DNA of 62,690 bases from Thermosipho atlanticus DSM 15807 (GTDB taxonomy: Bacteria > Thermotogota > Thermotogae > Thermotogales > Fervidobacteriaceae). The stretch covers positions 1 through 62,690 of the forward strand of contig NZ_FQXN01000006.1 of assembly GCF_900129985.1 (NCBI RefSeq), given 5' to 3'. Numbering within the stretch: position 1 is the first letter of the stretch; each line of letters opens with the position of its first letter. This document shows positions 48,300-58,500 of the stretch, piece after piece. The position numbers and the translations under genes are program-made. The notes below the pieces were generated by a model, which searched no databases, was not told the origin of the DNA, and saw only the letters and a list, made by a program, of their open reading frames with translations.

Positions 48300-48375
48300 T
48301 GGAGCCAACGGAGGGACTCGAACCCTCAACCTACGCATTACGAATGCGCCGCTCTACCGATTGAGCTACGTTGGC
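48300..48375 (-). tRNA. tRNA-Thr (CGT)
   Basis: On the minus strand the acceptor stem GCCAACG pairs with CGTTGGC. The anticodon loop between GCAT and ATGC contains CGT (48340-48342), the T-loop is GGTTCGAGTCC, and CCA is encoded (48300-48302). Confidence 0.96.
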
Positions 48376-48422
48376 CTGTCACCTAGTCTTATTTTATCAA
48401 ACGCAAATTAAATGTCAATATT

Positions 48423-49568
48423 TTACAAAACAATCAAGGGAACATAAAGTTCTTCTTCGGTCAGCGCACCATGCATCCCTTCAAGTTTGTCTTCTCCACC
48501 GGTATAGAGATATGTAAATGCGTAATTTTCTTTGGTTACAAGAACCAAATCGCCAATTCTATTTAATGTTTCCGGATGAAGTTTCCCGATGCCAAAATAA
48601 CCTTCTGCTAGCGCTTCTTTCGATGAAATTAATTCAAAACGATTTTTAAAATTGTCATTAAAATAATCTACTAGTTGTTGTTTTTTACCCACTTTTGTGT
48701 ACAAATACATCATTCGCATTTCTCCTGTTGGAGGTATTCTCAAAAACTTTCTTAATTCATCCCCTAAAAATACATTTTTATTCCTTGGTATCTGAACCAT
48801 TCCATGATCAGCTGTAATAAATACTCTTGTGTTTTTACCTTTTTGCAATTCTATAATTCTCTTTAACTCACGCAATATATATTCTGCTTCTGTCTCATAC
48901 GAATAGCTATCCGGACCTTTTTTGTGACCTAAACCATCAAGCATTCCATAGTATACATAAACTAAACCCTTAAATTCTTTTTGAAATAATTTTGATATCG
49001 TTGCAAACATATCTCCCAAAGTATAATACGTCAAAACATTTGCATCTTTTTGAATCAAGAACGAAAGGCCAGAATTTGCAATGTTAGAACCAGTTAATAT
49101 ACCTGCATAATAACCTTCTTTCTTTATTTTTTGAAAAACATTTGGTAATCTCTTAATTTTTCTTTTTATTAATGTATCAAAACTAGTACTAGACATTCCA
49201 GGATAACTGAAATCAATCATATTCAAAATTGTACCTAATTCCCGCAAAAACTGGATATATCCTAATAATCCATGTTCTTGTGGGGTGAGTCCTGTCATAT
49301 AACTTGTTATTGCAGAAACAGTAGTGGTAGGAAATACACTACTTAATTTGTAATACTTTTCAAACTTTAATTTTTCATTTAGTGTTAAAAATTTATTATA
49401 CCCTAAACTATCGATAATCAACACAATTATTTTATCTGCTCCCTCAAGCTCAGGAGCTAAAAGATCCTTCATATCATTAAATTCTTCATGAATAACTTCT
49501 GATTTAAACTTACTCAATAATACATTAACAAAAGCTACTATACTATTTTTGTAATCTGGCTTCAACAT
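48423..49568 (-). CDS. Type I phosphodiesterase / nucleotide pyrophosphatase family enzyme
   Basis: An alkaline-phosphatase-fold hydrolase of about 381 residues without a signal peptide. IIVLIIDSLG gives the first metal Asp, FPTTTVSAITSYMTG the catalytic Thr, GLDGLGHKKGPDS-like YGMLDGLGHKKG the Asp/His pair and FITADHGM the Asp-His pair. The last conserved His is in GMHGALT. The substrate is unknown. It follows malG on the same strand. GGAGGATAAT precedes ATG 49568. Confidence 0.88.
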   Translation of the reverse strand: MLKPDYKNSIVAFVNVLLSKFKSEVIHEEFNDMKDLLAPELEGADKIIVLIIDSLGYNKFLTLNEKLKFEKYYKLSSVFPTTTVSAITSYMTGLTPQEHGLLGYIQFLRELGTILNMIDFSYPGMSSTSFDTLIKRKIKRLPNVFQKIKKEGYYAGILTGSNIANSGLSFLIQKDANVLTYYTLGDMFATISKLFQKEFKGLVYVYYGMLDGLGHKKGPDSYSYETEAEYILRELKRIIELQKGKNTRVFITADHGMVQIPRNKNVFLGDELRKFLRIPPTGEMRMMYLYTKVGKKQQLVDYFNDNFKNRFELISSKEALAEGYFGIGKLHPETLNRIGDLVLVTKENYAFTYLYTGGEDKLEGMHGALTEEELYVPLIVL

Positions 49569-49612
49569 ATTATCCTCCAAAAATAGAACTATAAACTAAC
49601 AGATATGTTTCT

Positions 49613-52030
49613 TTAACCCTTTACCGATCCTTTTGTTAAGCCACCAACAAGATATTTTTGCATTGAAAGGAACAAGATAACCATTGGCGCCATCCCTATT
49701 AATGCTGCAGCTGAGAATAATCCCCACTCTGTCTCGTACGGACCAGTTGAAAAAGTCCAAAGCCCAACAGCATAAGTATATTTTTCAACATCTTGCAAAA
49801 TGATTCTAGCTAACACAAATTCATTAAACGTGCCCATAAAAGACAAGATTACAACCACAGCCAATATTGGTGAAGCAAGCGGAAGAACAATTCTCCAGAA
49901 TGTTTGCCATCGAGTTGCTCCATCAATCATCGCAGCTTCTTCAAGAGAACTTGGAATTGTGTCATAAAAACCTTTAATTAAATACATATTAAATGCTATA
50001 CCACCTAAATATACAAATATCAAACCTCCAAGTGTATTCAAACCAAGAACCGGAATATATCTTCCCAAGAAACTCAAAAATCCATATAATGCAACCATAT
50101 ACATAATTGCTGGGAACATCTGGATAAGAAGTAATGACATTATACCATATCTTCTACCTCTAAATCTCATTCTACTAAATGGATAGGCTGCCAGTGCGTT
50201 AACTAAAGTAGTAATAATTGCAACAAGACCTGCTACAATTACACTGTTTATAATCCACCTAATTAAATGATGTTCCGTTTTCTCTTTCCAAATTTGATCA
50301 ATTCTAAACAAACTTTGATCTATTATCTTTAACTCTGAATTTGCTCCTTTAAGAGGTAACAAATCAATTAAATCTGTGGAACCCTTTGAAGATAAACTTA
50401 AATTTGAACCTATTCTTGCAGGATAATCTGACTGAATTTTTGGAAATAATTGTGCAAGTGCTGATATTCGAATCTTTAAACCGTTTTTTGCAGACCGAAT
50501 TGCGTTAGGCCCTATTTCCTCTATATTACTAACATGTTTATCAAATTCATCCAAAAAAGCTTTCATATCTTTTGAAAACGTCTCATATCTTTTTTTGAAA
50601 TTTTTATACGTTTCTACCCAATCCATGCTTCTTAGATAGGACCTTAATTCCTTTCGCTCAGTGTCATCATCTACATAAGATAGATAATTATTTAAATTTG
50701 TTCTTAAAATTCTTATCGCAAGATAAGCCTTGTTTATATCCTTAGGAAGTTTATATTTTTTCACTTTATTAATAAATGAATCAATTTTATCACTCAATAT
50801 TACGCTAAAAACATATTTTTCAGCAGGTTGAAGTTCCTTTAATTTTGAATCATATTCAGCTGTTAATTCAGACAATTCAGATTTACTCTTTACCAATTCC
50901 ATATTTACTGACTCAAGTAAGTTTGAAAGCTCAACATACTTATCAACTATTCCAGAAAAATTAACCAACAATCCAACGCTTTCCTTTAACTGTTTTGAAG
51001 CTTTTAAATTAAAAAGCCTTATAGTAGATAAGAAATCTGCATATCTACTTGTCGATTTCCCAGGATAATTTTTCCACTTTTCTAAAATTTCATCTGCAAG
51101 ATTATTTAATTTCTGTATTTTTTTAGAAAATTCAGAAAACTCATCAGTAAATTTTAGTGTTGCCAATTCTTGCAGATAATTTCTAATTTTTTCAAATTCT
51201 TCCATTTCATTTGTTTCGGTTACTAACGCTTTCACAGAATTATCAAAATTGTTTAAAATATCCAATGCTACAATCAATGTATCCTCAAAACTTAAAAATC
51301 TTGGAAAAATAGATTCCTTAATAATTCCTGAAATTCTAGTATATTCTCTTTGATAAACATCTAAGCTTTTTTTCAATGAATTAATTTGAGCCTCTAAACT
51401 TTTTATACTTTCTTTTTTCTTCTCTATATTATTGATTAAATCGGAGTATAAACTTTCCCATTCTTTATAGTATGACTCAACCTTATTCATATCAAAATAC
51501 TTTTTTATATCTCTTTCTTTTACTTTAGATTCTTTCAAAAGAACATTTATCGCAATATACAACTCTCTTTCTTGAGGAACTGTTTCTTTGGATTTTTCTT
51601 TCATAAGTTTTGCATTATTTACCAAATTTGAAACTAATTCATCAGAGTTGTCCATAATAAATTGTTGTATAGCTTCATATTTTTCATCTGACTTCTCAAT
51701 CAATGATCTAGTTTCTATTGAATAATTTTTTAACCTCTCAATATCTTTGTTAAATTTTGCAATGAGGGCATCGTAAGTTTTTTCCGTATATGGTGATGAA
51801 TTAGTCGTAATTGATTCTATGTCTTTAAGCAGTCTTAAAACGTTTTGTTCAGGAAATAGTAAATCTTTATAATTTTGTATACTTAGTCTAGAAGAAAATA
51901 ATTTGGTTGAAAAAGCAGCGTTATCTCGTCTAAGTGAGGTAGAGACAACCCAAACTATAGGAAAAAGTATTAATATAATTAAGACAATTAAAATAAAATG
52001 TGTCAAAAAATTTCTTCTTTTTACAACCAT
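49613..52030 (-). CDS. malG: Maltose-type ABC permease MalG with ~530-residue insertion
   Basis: An inner-membrane subunit of a maltose/maltodextrin importer. Residues ~10-32 form the first helix and the normal core resumes at ~595 (RWIINSVIVAGLVAIITTLVN), with five more helices and the EAA loop (EEAAMIDGATRWQTFWRIVLP). Between them, where ordinary MalG has a short periplasmic loop, lie about 530 residues of charged, heptad-rich helix (KKKESIKSLEAQINSLKKSL). Total length is 805 against ~280-300 in most MalG proteins. No frameshift or second start is visible, so it is one protein. It overlaps malF by TAATG. Confidence 0.92.
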   Translation of the reverse strand: MVVKRRNFLTHFILIVLIILILFPIVWVVSTSLRRDNAAFSTKLFSSRLSIQNYKDLLFPEQNVLRLLKDIESITTNSSPYTEKTYDALIAKFNKDIERLKNYSIETRSLIEKSDEKYEAIQQFIMDNSDELVSNLVNNAKLMKEKSKETVPQERELYIAINVLLKESKVKERDIKKYFDMNKVESYYKEWESLYSDLINNIEKKKESIKSLEAQINSLKKSLDVYQREYTRISGIIKESIFPRFLSFEDTLIVALDILNNFDNSVKALVTETNEMEEFEKIRNYLQELATLKFTDEFSEFSKKIQKLNNLADEILEKWKNYPGKSTSRYADFLSTIRLFNLKASKQLKESVGLLVNFSGIVDKYVELSNLLESVNMELVKSKSELSELTAEYDSKLKELQPAEKYVFSVILSDKIDSFINKVKKYKLPKDINKAYLAIRILRTNLNNYLSYVDDDTERKELRSYLRSMDWVETYKNFKKRYETFSKDMKAFLDEFDKHVSNIEEIGPNAIRSAKNGLKIRISALAQLFPKIQSDYPARIGSNLSLSSKGSTDLIDLLPLKGANSELKIIDQSLFRIDQIWKEKTEHHLIRWIINSVIVAGLVAIITTLVNALAAYPFSRMRFRGRRYGIMSLLLIQMFPAIMYMVALYGFLSFLGRYIPVLGLNTLGGLIFVYLGGIAFNMYLIKGFYDTIPSSLEEAAMIDGATRWQTFWRIVLPLASPILAVVVILSFMGTFNEFVLARIILQDVEKYTYAVGLWTFSTGPYETEWGLFSAAALIGMAPMVILFLSMQKYLVGGLTKGSVKG

Positions 52031-53736
52031 TATCTATTCACCTCTTCAAAAGAACCTGAAATTCTAAAGTTTACAAAGCTTATTCCTGCCACAATAAAGA
52101 ATATTAAAATTGAAATAGCACTTGCAAAACCAAAATCTTGTCCCCTACCCGCTTCAAATGCAAGTTTGTATGTATAAGATATCAAAATATCAGTTGCACC
52201 AGCAGGTGTAGATGTATTCGGTATAGCCGGGCCTCCTCCTGTTAAAAGATAAATATTTACAAAGTTATTGAAATTAAATGCAAAACTACCAACTAAAAGT
52301 GGAGCAACTGTAGTCATTAAAAGTGGAAAAGTAATTTTCCAAAATCTTTGCGACTTTGAGGCACCATCAATTGACGCCGCTTCGTATAATTCATCAGGTA
52401 TACTTTGAAGAGCTCCCAAACTAACAGTCATCATGTATGGAAAACCAAGCCAAGTATTAACTATTAAAACAGCTACTTTAGCCCAAAACGGATTTGTCAT
52501 CCATTGAATTGATTCTTTGTTTAACAATCCGTTTAAAATGAATTTGTTAATTATTCCATATGTCTCATTGAAAAATCCATTTTTCCATATGAGCACCGAA
52601 ATAAATGCAGGAATAGCCCAGGGAATAATTAATAATGTTCTATATACAGATCTTCCTCCAAGAGTATTGTTGTTCAACACTAATGCGAAAACTAACCCTA
52701 TTACAAACGTAAATAACACACTTAGAGCAGCATATGTGAAATTCCATAAAAATATTTTCAAAAATGGACCTGAGATAGTTGGGTTGGTAAAAATTTGAAT
52801 AAAATTTTCTGGACCAACGTAAGAAATGTAACCCATTATCGGTACTTTCTCACCATTTTTATCAAAATCATAAAAGGTTCCATTCTCTTCCAATAAAGGC
52901 TTATTTGTCATATCATTTACCAAAACAGTTTTCACAACATTTCTTCCATTTTCTATTACTTCCGCTAATGCCAGTCTATATAAATGTCGAATAGTTTTCA
53001 ATCGTAAAGTCCCATCTTCACTAAATCTCATTGATAACCTGTTTCCTTCTTTGTCAACAATTTCAACCTTACTTAGTAAAGGAAATCCTATATGAGATTT
53101 AAAAAACGTCTCATTAATTGCTGTATCTTTATCATCTGGAGAATAAAAATAATTGTATGTTTTGCCATTCTCTAAGATGGCCATTATTCTCCCGTTTTCT
53201 CTAATTAAGTCAAATCCTTCAATATCTTTCAATTCTGCTTCCCCAAGCAACATTTTTCCCGATTGAACTCTTATACTCTTTATATCACCCATTATATATT
53301 CTTTTCCATCTTGAGAAATTACCAATAATTTGAAATCTTCCGTGGGATTGATCCCATCAAATCTTACAAATACTTCATAGTTATATTCTTTGGAATTTTC
53401 AGGAATGTACGTAAACACAGGATCAGTCAAAAGTCTATCTACAACTTCCTGTCGAGTCATTATATGTCCAGTTCCATAATTTGTAAATGCAGTTTTTATC
53501 GTAAAAGCAATTGGATATAAAACCAATATAAACAACAAAATAATCGCAGGAATCATATATCTAAAAGGATATGAATTTTTATTAAAGATAAAATAATCAA
53601 TCAATACTATTAATACAAAAAATGTGACCGATAATTCATAAAATCCTTTTTGAAATAAAAACAACGCTCCCCAAATAGAAAAAGCGTTAAACAAAGCAAG
53701 TGAAAGCCAACCCATCAATTTCCAAAATTTTTTCAT
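52030..53736 (-). CDS. malF: Maltose-type ABC permease MalF with periplasmic domain
   Basis: About 568 residues. Helices lie at ~10-30, ~38-52 and ~62-82, then a periplasmic P2-like domain (~100-300; MTRQEVVDRLLTDP, FVRFDGINPTED). A membrane core follows, with the EAA loop YEAASIDGASKSQRFWKITFP. This domain is normal for MalF. The start is ATG 53736 or GTG 53739 behind GGGAGGAG. It partners MalG, MalE and an ATPase that is not in the window. Confidence 0.93.
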   Translation of the reverse strand: MKKFWKLMGWLSLALFNAFSIWGALFLFQKGFYELSVTFFVLIVLIDYFIFNKNSYPFRYMIPAIILLFILVLYPIAFTIKTAFTNYGTGHIMTRQEVVDRLLTDPVFTYIPENSKEYNYEVFVRFDGINPTEDFKLLVISQDGKEYIMGDIKSIRVQSGKMLLGEAELKDIEGFDLIRENGRIMAILENGKTYNYFYSPDDKDTAINETFFKSHIGFPLLSKVEIVDKEGNRLSMRFSEDGTLRLKTIRHLYRLALAEVIENGRNVVKTVLVNDMTNKPLLEENGTFYDFDKNGEKVPIMGYISYVGPENFIQIFTNPTISGPFLKIFLWNFTYAALSVLFTFVIGLVFALVLNNNTLGGRSVYRTLLIIPWAIPAFISVLIWKNGFFNETYGIINKFILNGLLNKESIQWMTNPFWAKVAVLIVNTWLGFPYMMTVSLGALQSIPDELYEAASIDGASKSQRFWKITFPLLMTTVAPLLVGSFAFNFNNFVNIYLLTGGGPAIPNTSTPAGATDILISYTYKLAFEAGRGQDFGFASAISILIFFIVAGISFVNFRISGSFEEVNR

Positions 53737-53758
53737 CACATCTCCTCCCGCTTATTTT

Positions 53759-53785
53759 AAAAAGGGGGGAATTACAATTCCCCCC
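53759..53785 (-). terminator. Attenuating terminator between malE and malF
   Basis: GGGGGGAATT and AATTCCCCCC form a hairpin; TTTTT follows on the minus strand. Like the one at 32454, it lies directly after the binding-protein gene and before the membrane subunits. Confidence 0.8.
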
Positions 53786-53806
53786 TAGCAATATATCACT
53801 TTAAAA

Positions 53807-54979
53807 TTATTTTATACCTGCCAATATTGTATCAACAGCTTCTTTCAAAGCTTGTTCAACGGGAATTCCTTGATCAAGTGCTTTAGAAATTGCATCTCCC
53901 ATTGCTCCCCATACACCAGCCATTTCAGGTACATTTGGCATTGGAAGACCATAGTTTCCTAAGAATTCTGCAAATGCCTTTGTTACATCATCAACCAATG
54001 GTAATAAATCTTTTCTTGAAGGTACCCTTGGATCAGCAAGGTAAATCCTGTACATTACATCTTTTGTTGCAATAAATTTGGTTAAAAATTCAATTGCATA
54101 AAGTTTATTTGGGCTCTTTGCGTTAACCATAAATCCTTGTGCACCAAAGAATGGTTTCGGATTAACTCCAGGTTCAAGTTGAGGAATTGGAGCTACTCCA
54201 AAATCAATTCCTGCTTCTCTCCAACCAGGAACTGCCCATGGACCATTGATTATCATAGCTGCTTGCCCATCTTTGAAAAGTCCGTCCATAACATTGTAAT
54301 TATCTCCAGATTCAAGAATTCCTTCATCAACAAGCTTTTTAATCAATGACAATCCTTTAATTGCTCCTTCATTAGCAAGTCCTATATCTTTTACATTAAC
54401 TTTACCATCTTTTTCTCCAAACACATATCCGCCATATCCAAAAATAGCGAAACTACTGAAATAGAAGTTTTTAAAATCGTAAACAAATCCTCTTACTTCC
54501 CCTTCGTATTCATCTTGAATTTGCTTTGCAAGTTCAATAAGTTCATCAAATGTTTTTGGTGGTTCTTCAACATAATCTTTGTTGTAAACCAATGCGGGCC
54601 CATCAAATGCATATGGGATTCCATAAAGTTTCCCGTTAAATGTAAAAGCTTTAAGTGGTGTTGGCAAGTATTGATCTTTTTCAGGAAGTACAGGAATTGG
54701 TTCAAGAAGTCCATTTGCTACAAGTTCACCAACCCAGTCGTGAGCTCCGACAATAATGTCTGCACCCTCACCCGCTGGAGCAGCTGTTAAAAATTTTGAT
54801 TTTATATCACCAAAATTAACTTGTACAACTTCTACATCAATACCGTATATTGACTTGAACTCATCACCTAATTTTGTAAGAATAGGAGCTTGGGCTTCAG
54901 AAGTCCAAATAGTGATTTTTACAGCAAAAGCACTAATAATAACTACCATTAATAAAATGGTAACAAGCCACTTTTTCAT
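53807..54979 (-). CDS. malE: Maltose/maltodextrin-binding protein
   Basis: A secreted sugar-binding protein of 390 residues. The signal peptide is ~1-18 (ending AFA). KITIWTSEAQAPILTKLGDEF, GADIIVGAHDWVGELVANGL, YGIPYAFDGPALVYNKD and AAMIINGPWAVPGW are typical of family 1 binding proteins for maltose-type sugars. AGGAGGGGAAGTTT precedes the ATG. It is first in malEFG. The ATPase (MalK) is not nearby. Confidence 0.94.
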   Translation of the reverse strand: MKKWLVTILLMVVIISAFAVKITIWTSEAQAPILTKLGDEFKSIYGIDVEVVQVNFGDIKSKFLTAAPAGEGADIIVGAHDWVGELVANGLLEPIPVLPEKDQYLPTPLKAFTFNGKLYGIPYAFDGPALVYNKDYVEEPPKTFDELIELAKQIQDEYEGEVRGFVYDFKNFYFSSFAIFGYGGYVFGEKDGKVNVKDIGLANEGAIKGLSLIKKLVDEGILESGDNYNVMDGLFKDGQAAMIINGPWAVPGWREAGIDFGVAPIPQLEPGVNPKPFFGAQGFMVNAKSPNKLYAIEFLTKFIATKDVMYRIYLADPRVPSRKDLLPLVDDVTKAFAEFLGNYGLPMPNVPEMAGVWGAMGDAISKALDQGIPVEQALKEAVDTILAGIK

Positions 54980-55017
54980 AAACTTCCCCTCCTTTTTTAA
55001 TGTGGGTTTGCTCTAAT

Positions 55018-55023
55018 ATTATA
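55018..55023 (-). promoter_or_regulatory. -10 element of malEFG
   Basis: TATAAT on the minus strand about 40 bases before the malE ATG. An inverted repeat TTGGAA-CAGT-TTCCAA (55051-55066) lies upstream, across the end of the second clp gene. It could be an operator, but that is only a guess. Confidence 0.4.
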
Positions 55024-55066
55024 CTACATTTACCTCAAAAACGTTTTATTTTGGAACAGTTTCCAA

Positions 55067-57274
55067 TTATTCAATTTCATAAACAATATTATTATTTATA
55101 GCCTTAAATATAATCTTATTCCCACTTTTTATTTTTTCATTTATTATCAAATCTGAAATTGTAAATTCTATTGTATTTTCAAATAGCCGTCGCAATGGTC
55201 TTGCGCCCATTGTTGGAACATAACCAAATTCGGCAAGATATTTTTTGGCCGTTTCATCTACCAAAACTGTTATACCCTGTCCTTTGAGTTTACTATTTAA
55301 TTCCTTGACATAAATATCAACAATCTCCTCAATATGTTCCTTTTTAAGGGGTTTAAAAATAACTATAGCATCAAGTCTATTTAAAAATTCTGGTTTTAGC
55401 TTTTCCTTTACCGCATTTTCTATAAGGACAGGGATATTTGTATCCTCATTTTCTTCAATAGCTTTTGTAATCAGTTCACTTCCTACATTACTTGTCATTA
55501 TTATTATTGTATTTCTAAAATCAACTGTGTTTCCTTTTCCATCTGTGAGTCTACCATCATCAAAAACTTGAAGCAAAATGTTAAATATTTCAGAGTTTGC
55601 TTTTTCAATTTCATCTAATAAAACAACACTATAAGGTCTCCTTCTAACTGCTTCAGTTAATTGACCTCCTTCTTCATGACCTACGTATCCTGGTGGTGCT
55701 CCTATAAGTCTTGACACCGAATGTTTTTCCATATATTCACTCATATCAATTCTTACTAAAGTGTTCTCAGAACCAAATAAAATATCTGCCAATCTTTTTG
55801 CAAGCTCAGTTTTACCAACTCCAGTTGGTCCTAAAAACAAAAATACACCTGCTGGCCTTTTTTCATTTCGTATACCTGTTCGTGACATTCTAATAGCACT
55901 TGCAACAATTTTAACTGCTTCTTCCTGATCAACAAACTTTTCATGGATTAGTTTTTCAAGGTTTCTTAATTTTTCTTTTTCCGTTTCTAAAATTTTTCCG
56001 GTCGGTATACCAGTCCACATTTCAACAGTCTTAGCAATATCCTCATCTGTGACTACCTCACCACCTAATATCTTCACTCTCGAGGCTGATTCATCAATCA
56101 AATCCACAGCTTTATCTGGCAAAAATCTATCTGTAATGTATCTTGCAGCTAACTTTGCAGCAGATTCTATTGCCTTTTCTCCTATCTTCACTTTATGAAA
56201 TTCTTCAAAAGAACTTTTCAAACCCTTCAAAATATTTATAGTTTCCTCAACACTTGGTTCATTAACATATATAGGTTGGAATCTTCTTTCAAGGGCTTTG
56301 TCTTTTTCAATATACCTTCTATATTCTTCCACCGTAGTTGCTCCAATACACCTTAACTCCCCTCTTGCTAATTCCGGTTTCAAAATATTTGCAGCATCTA
56401 CTGAACCTTCGGAGGCACCTGCACCAACAACGGTATGAATTTCATCTATGAAAAGAATTATATCCGGTGACTTTTTGACCACATCTACTATTTTTTTTAA
56501 TCTTTCTTCAAATTCCCCCCTAAATTTTGTGCCTGCAATCACCCTTGCTAAATCGAGTTTTAATATTCTCTTATCCTTTAAAAACTCTGGAACATCTTCT
56601 TTTACAATTTTCTGTGCAAGTCCTTCAACAATAGCAGTTTTACCAACACCAGGATCACCTATAACTACCGGATTGTTCTTTAATTTTCTTCCTAAAATTT
56701 CCATCATCCTAAAAATCTCTTTTTCCCTGCCAACAACAGGTAACAGCTTTTTTTTACGTGCAAGTTCTGTTAAATCCTCCGTAAATTTAGCTATAACATC
56801 AGCATTTTCATCCTCAGAAATTTCACCCGAGGTTCTTAATTCCTTTATAGCCTGGTAAATCCTATCTTGCGTAACTCCATATCTAGACAATATTCTAAAA
56901 GTCATACTCTCTGGTAAAAGTGTCATTGCTAAAAGAAGATGATCGGTCCCTATTTTCTCATCCCCCATTCTTTTAGCTTCTTTTTTTGCTTCTTCTATTA
57001 CATGCCTCGCATCAGGTGTTATAAATATTTGTCCAGTAGGGGCTGCTGCTTTTACTCCATATCTTGAAATAAAAGTTTCTATTTCAGATTTTAATTCACT
57101 TAAATCAATTTTTAAATACTTTAAAATGTCTTTCGCAGCGTTTTCGTCATCTTCTAAAATCGCTAGAAGAATATGCTCTGACGACATTTGATTTTGTTTA
57201 TATCTTTTCAAAATGTCAGAAACAGACATTAATACTCTTTGACCATTTTCAGTATAATCGTTCAAATCAAACAA
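55067..57274 (-). CDS. Second Clp ATPase, ClpA/ClpC-like without middle domain
   Basis: A Hsp100 unfoldase of 735 residues. Clp N repeats (~10-145), AAA-1 ([27 protein letters not shown]) and AAA-2 ([27 protein letters not shown]). The link between the two AAA modules ([17 protein letters not shown]) lacks the coiled-coil middle domain seen in the copy at 1801-4176. The segment before [10 protein letters not shown] ([14 protein letters not shown]) shows no [LIV]-G-[FL] ClpP tripeptide. The start is TTG 57274, six bases after AAGGAGGTG; the GTG at 57283 lies within that site. Confidence 0.9.
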   Translation of the reverse strand: MFDLNDYTENGQRVLMSVSDILKRYKQNQMSSEHILLAILEDDENAAKDILKYLKIDLSELKSEIETFISRYGVKAAAPTGQIFITPDARHVIEEAKKEAKRMGDEKIGTDHLLLAMTLLPESMTFRILSRYGVTQDRIYQAIKELRTSGEISEDENADVIAKFTEDLTELARKKKLLPVVGREKEIFRMMEILGRKLKNNPVVIGDPGVGKTAIVEGLAQKIVKEDVPEFLKDKRILKLDLARVIAGTKFRGEFEERLKKIVDVVKKSPDIILFIDEIHTVVGAGASEGSVDAANILKPELARGELRCIGATTVEEYRRYIEKDKALERRFQPIYVNEPSVEETINILKGLKSSFEEFHKVKIGEKAIESAAKLAARYITDRFLPDKAVDLIDESASRVKILGGEVVTDEDIAKTVEMWTGIPTGKILETEKEKLRNLEKLIHEKFVDQEEAVKIVASAIRMSRTGIRNEKRPAGVFLFLGPTGVGKTELAKRLADILFGSENTLVRIDMSEYMEKHSVSRLIGAPPGYVGHEEGGQLTEAVRRRPYSVVLLDEIEKANSEIFNILLQVFDDGRLTDGKGNTVDFRNTIIIMTSNVGSELITKAIEENEDTNIPVLIENAVKEKLKPEFLNRLDAIVIFKPLKKEHIEEIVDIYVKELNSKLKGQGITVLVDETAKKYLAEFGYVPTMGARPLRRLFENTIEFTISDLIINEKIKSGNKIIFKAINNNIVYEIE

Positions 57275-57294
57275 ATAGAACACCTCCTTTTTTA

Positions 57295-58455
57295 TTAAGT
57301 CTCAAAAGTACCTCTTTTTAATAGCTTTTTTTCATACATTAAAAAATTACCTCGACTTATAACACCATCTATTTCAAAATCTTTATCCAAAATCACCAAG
57401 TCCGCATCAAAATTTCTCTCAACTTTTCCTTTTGTTTTTAACTTCAACACTTTTGAAGGGTTAAGTGTAATTGTTTTTAATGCTTCTTCTAAAGGCAAAT
57501 AGCTTTTTTCAACACTTGTTTTTACTATATCAAATAAAGAAGTAACTTCACCTATTTTTAATCCTACGAATTTCCCTTCTTCATCAAATTTAGGTAGACT
57601 ACCTTGACCGTCCGATGTTAATGTTACTTTGTCTATAACCCTATTTTCATAACATTCCTTTAGAAATTTTACCGTTTTGATTTTTCCTTCTTCAGTTGAT
57701 GTGCTTGTCGTTAAATCAAAATATCCTCCCATTTTTGCAAATTCTATTCCTTGAAATAATAATTTTTCATTACGATTCATATGAGTTGGATATAAATTGG
57801 TAATTGGTATCTCAGATTTTAATACTATTTCAAATAAATAATCTATTCCTCGCTCTCCTGCCCCAACATGAAAATTAACAATACCTGCTTTCCCAGAAAG
57901 TAGGCCACCTAACCTTGCATTCGAGGCTATTTTTTTTATCTCTTCTAAGGTTGGCTGTGTTGATCTATGATCGGAAATTGCTATCTCTCCTACACCTACA
58001 ACCTTATCTATTAATACTATGTCCTTCACAATACTTCCAGTAAAAGTAACTGGAGGAACGGCATATGAACCAGTAAAAATTAATGTTGTTATTCCTTCTT
58101 CATCTAAAGCTTTTGCTTTAGCATATAAATTCTCTAGACTTCTTGTAATCCCATCTGTTCCAAGACATCCAATTACGGTGGTAATTCCTCCTTCTATTAA
58201 TTGACTTAAGTTTATCTCAGGAGTTCTCGTCGAATATCCTCCTTCACCTCCTCCGCCTGTTAAGTGCACATGACTATCAATAAATCCTGGAACTACTGTT
58301 TTACCGGTCAAATCATATGTTTCAATTTCCAAAGGAAAGGTTGCAATATTTATTTCCTTCTCAACTAATCCTATCTTTTCACCTAAGATCAATATATCTC
58401 TTCTTCCCAAATATTTTGGAGTATAAACTATCCCATTTTTTAACAACTTAATCAT
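57295..58455 (-). CDS. iadA: Isoaspartyl dipeptidase
   Basis: An amidohydrolase that cleaves beta-aspartyl dipeptides from damaged proteins. [24 protein letters not shown] is the metal HxH plus the family signature. [29 protein letters not shown] and [11 protein letters not shown] follow in order. The length of 386 residues is normal. It lies just upstream of the second clp gene on the same strand, so both may serve protein quality control. Confidence 0.93.
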   Translation of the reverse strand: MIKLLKNGIVYTPKYLGRRDILILGEKIGLVEKEINIATFPLEIETYDLTGKTVVPGFIDSHVHLTGGGGEGGYSTRTPEINLSQLIEGGITTVIGCLGTDGITRSLENLYAKAKALDEEGITTLIFTGSYAVPPVTFTGSIVKDIVLIDKVVGVGEIAISDHRSTQPTLEEIKKIASNARLGGLLSGKAGIVNFHVGAGERGIDYLFEIVLKSEIPITNLYPTHMNRNEKLLFQGIEFAKMGGYFDLTTSTSTEEGKIKTVKFLKECYENRVIDKVTLTSDGQGSLPKFDEEGKFVGLKIGEVTSLFDIVKTSVEKSYLPLEEALKTITLNPSKVLKLKTKGKVERNFDADLVILDKDFEIDGVISRGNFLMYEKKLLKRGTFET

Positions 58456-58477
58456 TTGATTTTCCCCCCATATCAGA

Positions 58478-58483
58478 TATAAT
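58478..58483 (+). promoter_or_regulatory. -10 element before the CPBP gene
   Basis: TATAAT directly before GAGGTGG and the ATG at 58501, implying a very short leader. No strong -35 is seen. Confidence 0.35.
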
Positions 58484-58500
58484 TAACCTGAGGTGGTAAA

